NCBI RefSeq assembly: GCF_000696575.1
Contig: NZ_JMSQ01000020.1
Location: forward strand, 1-52,740
Origin: Siccibacter colletis
GTDB lineage: Bacteria > Pseudomonadota > Gammaproteobacteria > Enterobacterales > Enterobacteriaceae
Reading direction: 5' to 3'
Length of the DNA: 52,740 nt
This document shows positions 48,259-52,740 of the stretch, piece by piece. Every line of letters begins with the position of its first letter. Within the stretch, counting starts at the first letter, position 1. The position numbers and the translations under genes are program-made. The notes below the pieces were generated by a model that was not told the DNA's origin, did no database searches, and saw only the letters and a program-made list of their open reading frames with translations.

Positions 48259-49434
48259 ATGGCTAAAGGCATGAAGGTTAAGCTTAATTATGAGGTAAGC
48301 CGGGACCCGGATACCGGCGCAGAAGTCACCCGCTTAACCCCACCGGAAGTAACCTGTCACCGCAACTACTTCTATCAGAAGTGCTTCACCCAGGATGGCA
48401 GCCGCCTGCTGTTCGCCGGCGAGTTCGATGGTCACTGGAACTACTATCTACTCGATCTGGTCGATGCCAGCGCGATACAGCTCACCGAGGGCGCGGGTGA
48501 TAACACCTTTGGCGGCTTCCTGGCCCCGGACGATAAGTCGCTCTACTATGTGAAAAACGAGCGTTCCCTGCTGCAGGTCGATCTGGCCACGCTCGAGGAA
48601 CGCGAGATCTACCGCGTTCCCGATGAATGGGTTGGCTACGGCACCTGGGTAGCTAACAGCGACTGCACCAAACTGGTCGGCATCGAAATTGCTAAAAGCG
48701 ACTGGGTGCCGCTCAACGACTGGCAGATTTTCCAGGAGTTCTTCCACAAAGGGCCGCACTGTCGCCTGCTGCGCGTCGATCTGCAGACGGGTGAAAGTGC
48801 CGTGATCCACGATGAGCGCATCTGGCTTGGTCATCCTATTTATCGTCCGTTTGACGATAATACCGTGGCGTTCTGTCACGAGGGGCCGCACGATCTGGTG
48901 GACGCCCGTATGTGGCTGGTGAATGAAGATGGCAGCAACGTACGCAAGGTAAAAGATCACGCCGAGGGCGAAAGCTGCACGCACGAATTCTGGGTGCCCA
49001 ACGGATCGGCGCTGGTGTACGTCTCCTACCTGAAAGGCAAACAAGGGCGCACGGTTTACCGCTTCGATCCTGAAACCGCTATTAATGAAGAAATTATGCC
49101 GATACCGGCCTGTTCGCACCTGATGAGCAACTTCGACGGCACGCTGCTGGTTGGCGACGGTTCCGGCACCCCGGTTGACGTAAAAGACACCAGCGGTTAC
49201 CGCATTGAAAACGATCCTTACCTCTACGTGTTCGATGTAAAACAAAAAGCGTATTTCCGCGTGGCACGTCACGACACCTCCTGGGCCACCTTCGCCAACA
49301 GCCGCCAGGTCACCCATCCGCACCCGTCGTTCACGCCGGATGATTCCGCCATCCTGTACAGCTCTGATAAAGACGGTAAGCCGGCACTGTATATTGCGAA
49401 ATTACCGGAACAGCGGGAGATGATTACCGTTTAA
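48259..49434 (+). CDS. ogl: oligogalacturonate lyase (PL22)
   Basis: This cytoplasmic lyase cleaves unsaturated and saturated di- and trigalacturonates by beta-elimination to 4,5-unsaturated galacturonate. The start MAKGMKVKLN at 48259 is six bases after GGAG; an ATG one codon earlier is too close. The product is 391 aa (Dickeya about 388) with a seven-bladed propeller fold. Conserved blocks include CHRNYFYQKCFTQDGSRLLF, VGYGTWVANSDCTKLVGIEI, CHEGPHDLVDARMWLVNEDG, SCTHEFWVPNG and QVTHPHPSFTPDD, which hold the His ligands for Mn2+. It is divergent from kduI-kduD and is not present at this place in E. coli. Confidence 0.96.
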   Translation: MAKGMKVKLNYEVSRDPDTGAEVTRLTPPEVTCHRNYFYQKCFTQDGSRLLFAGEFDGHWNYYLLDLVDASAIQLTEGAGDNTFGGFLAPDDKSLYYVKNERSLLQVDLATLEEREIYRVPDEWVGYGTWVANSDCTKLVGIEIAKSDWVPLNDWQIFQEFFHKGPHCRLLRVDLQTGESAVIHDERIWLGHPIYRPFDDNTVAFCHEGPHDLVDARMWLVNEDGSNVRKVKDHAEGESCTHEFWVPNGSALVYVSYLKGKQGRTVYRFDPETAINEEIMPIPACSHLMSNFDGTLLVGDGSGTPVDVKDTSGYRIENDPYLYVFDVKQKAYFRVARHDTSWATFANSRQVTHPHPSFTPDDSAILYSSDKDGKPALYIAKLPEQREMITV

Positions 49435-49462
49435 CTGAGTGTGTTTTTCTGTAACTGGCCTT

Positions 49463-49489
49463 GCCCTCCTTCGCGGAGGGCCTTTTTTT
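49463..49489 (+). terminator. Rho-independent terminator of ogl
   Basis: GCCCTCC and GGAGGGC form a 7-bp stem with loop TTCGC, followed by CTTTTTTT. It lies about 30 bp after the ogl stop. Confidence 0.9.
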
Positions 49490-49530
49490 ATGCTGTCTTA
49501 CAGAAACAAAAATATTCCCTGGCGGGAAAT

Positions 49531-49559
49531 AAAAACGGCCCCTTAAATAAACGGGGCCG
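49531..49559 (-). terminator. Rho-independent terminator of kdgM
   Basis: On the - strand CGGCCCC and GGGGCCG form a 7-bp stem with a loop of about 10 nt, followed by TTTTT. It lies 17 bp after the kdgM stop. Confidence 0.85.
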
Positions 49560-49575
49560 AAAGGAGGGTTATTTA

Positions 49576-50259
49576 TCAGAAGGAGTAAGCGACGCCGAGA
49601 CGGAAACGCGTCTGACGCTCATCGGTTTCTTTTACCCCGACGTTACCCACTTCAACATACGGAGACCAGTTTTTATCAATTTTATATGCCAGCTTGGCAT
49701 TATATTCGTTGGAATAGTCTTTGTTATTATTACGAATGGTGCCTTCGGTGCTTTTTGCATACACATAATTCAGCTCGGTGCGCCAGTCACCCAGCGCAAA
49801 ACCAACCCATGCATCACCGCGGTTAACCTTATCATCCTCACGGTCCGGTGTGCTCGGATTACGTGTATATTCATAACGATAGCGTGCCGCCACGTAGAAG
49901 CCGTTATCAAAGCTGTACTGCGCATGGATATTCGGTTTATAGATAGTGCGGCTGTCAGTACTTTCAATGGTGAACGCTGGCGTAATCGCGATATTGTCGG
50001 TGGCCTTCCAGCGCCAGCTAATTTGATCTTCATGACCGTTACCTACCACATCTGAGAAAGGCTGGTCCTGTTTATCACCGCCTGATTTCCATTTTGCCTC
50101 AACGGAAAAACCTACGCCGTTATCAAAACGGTGTGAAACGGCAACGCGGTCAGCATTCGAACCGCTGTCAATATACTCGTGACGTAAATCAACGGTGACC
50201 GCCTGAGCAGCGAAACTCGACCCACATAATACCGCCAGCGCTAATGTTTTCTTAAACAT
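49576..50259 (-). CDS. kdgM: oligogalacturonate-specific outer-membrane porin KdgM
   Basis: KdgM-family monomeric beta-barrel channel that lets oligogalacturonides cross the outer membrane. The product is 227 aa, with signal peptide MFKKTLALAVLCGSSFAAQA|VTVDLRHEYID. Alternating-polarity strands give a 12-stranded barrel, and the last residue is Phe, the BamA recognition end (RFRLGVAYSF). Basic residues (RYRYEYTRN) suit an acidic substrate. A KdgR box lies 12 bp upstream of its ATG. It converges on ogl and completes the uptake route with TogMNAB. Confidence 0.93.
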   Translation of the reverse strand: MFKKTLALAVLCGSSFAAQAVTVDLRHEYIDSGSNADRVAVSHRFDNGVGFSVEAKWKSGGDKQDQPFSDVVGNGHEDQISWRWKATDNIAITPAFTIESTDSRTIYKPNIHAQYSFDNGFYVAARYRYEYTRNPSTPDREDDKVNRGDAWVGFALGDWRTELNYVYAKSTEGTIRNNNKDYSNEYNAKLAYKIDKNWSPYVEVGNVGVKETDERQTRFRLGVAYSF

Positions 50260-50271
50260 ACCTTTCCCCTA

Positions 50272-50287
50272 TTGAAATAATGTTTCG
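50272..50287. promoter_or_regulatory. KdgR-type operator upstream of kdgM
   Basis: TTGAAATAATGTTTCG matches the KdgR core with the same arms as the tog box. It lies 12 bp before the kdgM ATG, a position where a repressor would block elongation. A CRP-like half-site GATCACACTT is at 50429-50438. Confidence 0.75.
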
Positions 50288-50622
50288 TTTTTATGGAATG
50301 TGATTTTATTTTTTTATTATTGCGCTTTTGGTGATCGAGATCGTAGTTGTCTGTTTCAAAAAAAATGGCATACGGCAGCGTGACTGGCGTCAATAAAAAT
50401 GGCTTGCGGGCTCCTGAAACCAAATAACGATCACACTTTCATTTTTGAAACCAAAAATGAACCCCGCCTGAATAATTTATTTTAACTGATTGTATTTACT
50501 CATTTATTTAAAAAAGTCAGACCGTCATAGATATGTCTATTTATTTCCAAAACAATAATAACAAGAGTGACAATCATATAGCGCTCTTATTTGGACGGCA
50601 GCACAAGGCGAGCGGCGACAAT

Positions 50623-50858
50623 TTGACAGGGAGGCGATGAGGATCGGTACTATAGGGTTACCGCTATTACGGACCGCAGGGAACTAACGCGCACGCGAAT
50701 ACGGAAGTGGGGAAGCCCCTGTTACTAGCCGTCCGGCTTCGGCAATGAGTACCTGCTCTGAAAGCAGCCGATGGGCATACGCGCCGCCCCGACGGTCATC
50801 ACATCTTTTATCTCTTCACTCTGCGATCGGAATCGGCTCCCGGGAGCCGATTATTAAT
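50623..50858 (+). ncRNA. candidate structured intergenic RNA
   Basis: This stretch between kdgM and tssE is GC-richer than its flanks and carries nested complementarity but no long reading frame. A promoter-like TTGACA (50623-50628) and TACTAT (50648-50653), 19 bp apart, precede it. Stems include GGGG/CCCC (50709-50718), an outer CCGTC/GACGG (50729-50733 with 50791-50795) enclosing TCGGC/GCCGA (50739-50743 with 50767-50771) capped by CTGCT/AGCAG, and GGGC/GCCC (50773-50776 with 50786-50789). It ends in the perfect AATCGGCTCC/GGAGCCGATT stem (50831-50852) and a T-rich tail. A 16-codon frame with GGGAGG (50638-50688) lies at its front. I do not recognise it as a known sRNA or riboswitch. Confidence 0.4.
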
Positions 50859-50939
50859 TTCCCTTTTCATGAATATCCAAATTGAGTGAAAGCAAGCACA
50901 TCACATTGCGTTATGTTGATGCGGATGGATGAATGCCCA

Positions 50940-51425
50940 TCAGACAGCACGTGCGCCGTGCGTTTCAGTGTCCCAGGCGGCCTGAAAGCAGAGATCGAAG
51001 GGTCGCGGTTCCCAGTGGATTAATCCCCTGATTTCGAAAAGAATCACACCGTAGCGCGACGGATTGTCTTTATCCAGTACGGGCCGTACCAGCAGCGACT
51101 GCGCAATGATGCGCGGCTCGAAACGGAGAATGGCGCGCCTGATGGTCGCTTCAATGCGCGTCCATGACTGAGCATGGCTCCAGCCACCGGTCATCGCCGC
51201 CACGCCGTAATTCATAACTGACTCGGCGACGGCGTGATGACGATGTTCATCCAGCTGGTCTTCAATATTGGTATTGTTCAGCATTGCCAGCAGATCGCGT
51301 TGCACAATGGCGCGCATCGTCCGGCTGTTAAAATGAAACGCGTCCCAGGCTTCTTGCTGTTTTTTTGGTTCATCATCCAGCAGCCTGTCGAGCAGGGTAG
51401 GTAAATATTTAATTTTTTGCCCCAT
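50940..51425 (-). CDS. tssE: type VI secretion system baseplate subunit TssE
   Basis: This 161-aa gp25-like protein is part of the T6SS baseplate wedge with TssF, TssG and TssK. It starts MGQKIKYLPTLLDRLLDDEP, typical of TssE. It keeps the family core RAIVQRDLLAMLNNT, VAESVMNYGVAAMTGGWS, IRRAILRFEPRIIAQSLLV and VILFEIRGLIHWEPRPFDL. RBS AAGGAGG is four bases from the ATG. It is the last gene of a - strand T6SS operon, 38 bp after the tagK-like gene, and has no T-rich terminator directly behind it. Confidence 0.85.
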   Translation of the reverse strand: MGQKIKYLPTLLDRLLDDEPKKQQEAWDAFHFNSRTMRAIVQRDLLAMLNNTNIEDQLDEHRHHAVAESVMNYGVAAMTGGWSHAQSWTRIEATIRRAILRFEPRIIAQSLLVRPVLDKDNPSRYGVILFEIRGLIHWEPRPFDLCFQAAWDTETHGARAV

Positions 51426-51463
51426 ACTTCCTCCTTGATCGTACGGGGGACTGGTATCGCCTC

Positions 51464-52291
51464 TTATAGCAGCGTGTCCAGCCCGGCTTTGTAGAATTCA
51501 TTAAGCATCAGCGATGATAAATGAGAGGCAGGTTTATTGCGCTGCAAATGGGGCGGCGCAAGCAGCAGCAGGATGTCATGCTTTGGCGCCTCCGGCTGGA
51601 CGATCTCTCCCTGCATGCTGAGATCCAGCTCCTCACACACGCGCGTCATCAGACCGGCGGTATCAAGAATACAATCCGTCACGGTTTTCTTTTCCATCTG
51701 CTCGCGCAATGCCAGAAACTGCCCGCTTTCAGGTGCCATGGGCGAGATCTCGCGCGCCATCGTTACGCCCGTACGGCTGCCCTGCTCGCCCCACAGCACC
51801 ACGCTTTTATACTCATTCGCCAGGGCGTTAAGCGGATTGTTATCCTCATCGCCCTCAATGTGCTGCGCCCGCCATGCCATGTAGTGCCCGATATGAGGAA
51901 GAAGATCCTCCGGCATCTCCGACACGGCCTCCTGCATGGCGCTACTAAATACGCGCTTCGCCAGCGCATCACCCGCAGGCGACGATGCGGCATACTGCTG
52001 CACCTGCATACGATATTGCCCGATCTGGATTTCCAGCCCCGGTAACAGCGGGCGAGACTGACCATAGTCCAGAATATGTGTGCCAACGCGGCACAGATAA
52101 TCCCGCGAACGATTAACGATCACCGGCAGCGAAAAAAGCCAGTAAAACAGGATGCGTTCGGCCTCGCTCTCGGGACATGACGTGGAAAAAAGTCCCCGTT
52201 CGGGACAGAACCAGGCCGGGTGCTCCGATGTAAACCCTTCTGTAATCTGAAAAGCGGCCTGAGTATCAGGCCAGATAAGCCTCAACTCCAT
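51464..52291 (-). CDS. type VI secretion-associated protein, TagK-like
   Basis: The ATG at 52291 (MELRLIWPDTQAAFQ) lies 5 bp after the PAAR stop and gives 275 aa; a longer form would overlap the PAAR gene. The first about 100 residues look like a beta-sandwich reminiscent of an FHA domain (LCRVGTHILDYGQSRPLLPG, IQIGQYRMQV). A helical C-terminal part follows (LALREQMEKKTVTDCILDTA). TagK-like proteins with this make-up occur beside TssE and PAAR genes in enterobacterial T6SS clusters. The family call rests on overall pattern and context and is less sure than its neighbours. Confidence 0.5.
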   Translation of the reverse strand: MELRLIWPDTQAAFQITEGFTSEHPAWFCPERGLFSTSCPESEAERILFYWLFSLPVIVNRSRDYLCRVGTHILDYGQSRPLLPGLEIQIGQYRMQVQQYAASSPAGDALAKRVFSSAMQEAVSEMPEDLLPHIGHYMAWRAQHIEGDEDNNPLNALANEYKSVVLWGEQGSRTGVTMAREISPMAPESGQFLALREQMEKKTVTDCILDTAGLMTRVCEELDLSMQGEIVQPEAPKHDILLLLAPPHLQRNKPASHLSSLMLNEFYKAGLDTLL

Positions 52292-52296
52292 AACGA

Positions 52297-52554
52297 TTAC
52301 CCAATCAACACGTCCCCGGAACCACTTGAGATCGTGGCTCCGCAACCGGCAGGATCGCCAAGACGCGCTGCCGGAGCGCCATTTATGGTAACGCTGCCGG
52401 ATCCGGCGGCAATTGAGCTACCTCCGTGCTGGGAACAATTTACGCTGTCTCCGACCCGCGCAGCAGAAATATTGTTGATAAAAACATCACCGGAACCGCT
52501 GGTAACGGATCCCCCGTGGTTGATGGCATCGCTTAGACGTGCGGCGTTTTGCAT
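52297..52554 (-). CDS. PAAR domain protein (T6SS spike tip)
   Basis: This 85-aa protein consists only of a PAAR domain, the conical tip that sits on the VgrG spike. Zinc ligands are apparent: His13 (NHGGSV), Cys40 and His43 (NCSQHGG), Cys71 (GCGATI). Two internal repeats, GSGDVFINNISAARVGD and GSGSVTINGAPAARLGD, carry the ARxGD motif. With no extension it should be a plain tip that may bind a separate effector. It lies 5 bp before the tagK-like gene on the - strand. Confidence 0.9.
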   Translation of the reverse strand: MQNAARLSDAINHGGSVTSGSGDVFINNISAARVGDSVNCSQHGGSSIAAGSGSVTINGAPAARLGDPAGCGATISSGSGDVLIG

Positions 52555-52585
52555 AGTGTGATTGTCCTGAATATGATTTTACTAT

Positions 52586-52611
52586 CATGGCGGGTACGTA
52601 ACCCCGCCATG
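52586..52611. other. perfect 9-bp inverted repeat between the repeat protein and PAAR genes
   Basis: CATGGCGGG (52586-52594) and CCCGCCATG (52603-52611) form a strong hairpin with an 8-nt loop, 15 bp after the stop of the upstream - strand gene. No clear T tract follows on either strand, so it may be a partial attenuator within the T6SS operon. Confidence 0.55.
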
Positions 52612-52626
52612 GCTCGATCGCGGTAT

Positions 52627-52740
52627 TTACGGCTCCGGCGTATCCGTCGGCGTTTCGGTCGGCGTCTCGGTCGGCGTCTCGGTCGGCGTTTCGGTCGGCG
52701 TTTCCGTCGGCGTTTCGGTCGGCGTTTCGGTCGGCGTTTC
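52627..52740 (-). CDS. C-terminus of a T6SS-cluster protein with Thr-Pro-Thr-Glu repeats (partial)
   Basis: The - strand frame ends in TAA at 52627-52629 and continues past the window edge. Its last 37 codons read as about seven and a half copies of Glu-Thr-Pro-Thr, ending TDTPEP. The DNA repeat unit is 12 bp (CGAAACGCCGAC and variants differing at wobble positions). An acidic, proline-rich tail suggests an extended linker or tail. The body is not visible, so the protein cannot be named; a T6SS component or effector is likely from the neighbours. Confidence 0.7.
   Translation of the reverse strand, partial: ETPTETPTETPTETPTETPTETPTETPTETPTDTPEP

Noticed and set aside
50620-50800. yybP-ykoY, ykkC or GEMM riboswitch
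   Set aside because: Short resemblances (GGGG and GGGTTACCG stretches) are not accompanied by the required conserved cores, and no + strand gene follows to be controlled.
52648-52740. CRISPR array
   Set aside because: The 12-bp units are contiguous with no spacers and stay in a single reading frame encoding Thr-Pro-Thr-Glu.

Overview
This window is chromosomal DNA of a gamma-proteobacterium of the family Enterobacteriaceae. The gene order tRNA-fMet, amiC, argA, recD-recB-ptrA-recC, the ppd prepilin genes, thyA, lgt, ptsP, rppH, mutH, ygdQ, ygdR, tas, lplT-aas, galR, lysA/lysR, racD, araE, kduD, kduI is the Escherichia coli order around 61-64 min. The proteins are close to, but clearly diverged from, those of E. 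coli. The GC-rich sequence, the pectin-utilisation genes and the type VI secretion genes suggest an Enterobacter, Lelliottia, Kosakonia or Klebsiella relative; the sequence alone does not settle the genus. No insertion sequence, integrase, CRISPR array or rRNA was seen.

Region 1 (1-30.2 kb) is core genome. It starts with the 3' tail of one initiator tRNA and a second complete copy. Then come AmiC (cell separation), ArgA under two ARG boxes, the RecBCD repair enzyme with the PtrA protease gene inside its operon, four minor-pseudopilin/accessory genes, thyA-lgt and ptsP-rppH. The 684-bp gap before mutH carries a cluster of DnaA boxes and matches the location of the DnaA-reactivating sequence DARS2. 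mutH, ygdQ, ygdR and tas follow on the + strand. The lysophospholipid recycling pair aas-lplT follows on the - strand. A single OmrA/OmrB-family sRNA lies between aas and galR, and galR has a GalR operator just upstream.

Region 2 (30.1-35.9 kb) is an accessory sugar module inserted between galR and lysA: a lactose/cellobiose-type PTS permease (IIC and IIB but no IIA), a family 1 phospho-glycosidase, a UxuR-like GntR regulator and a GNAT acetyltransferase in one - strand operon, with a divergent LacI-family regulator. Three near-palindromes between the two transcription units resemble UxuR/ExuR operators.

Region 3 (35.9-50.3 kb) joins conserved lysA-lysR-racD and araE-kduD-kduI to added pectin-catabolism genes: kdgF, togMNAB, ogl and kdgM. 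Together they make a pathway. KdgM admits oligogalacturonides through the outer membrane and TogMNAB imports them. Ogl cleaves them, KdgF linearises the unsaturated monomer, and KduI and KduD convert it to 2-keto-3-deoxygluconate. Similar 16-bp KdgR-type palindromes stand in front of kdgF, tog, kduI, ogl and kdgM, so the set looks like one regulon. araE sits inside it but keeps its own AraC-type site. A 53-codon putative membrane-protein ORF overlaps the start of togM.

Region 4 (50.3-52.7 kb) is a transition. A 680-bp gap holds what looks like a free-standing structured RNA with a promoter-like start and a terminator-like end. Then the end of a type VI secretion cluster is read on the - strand: TssE, a TagK-like protein, a PAAR tip protein, and the C-terminus of a further protein made of a 12-bp tandem repeat encoding Thr-Pro-Thr-Glu, cut by the window edge.
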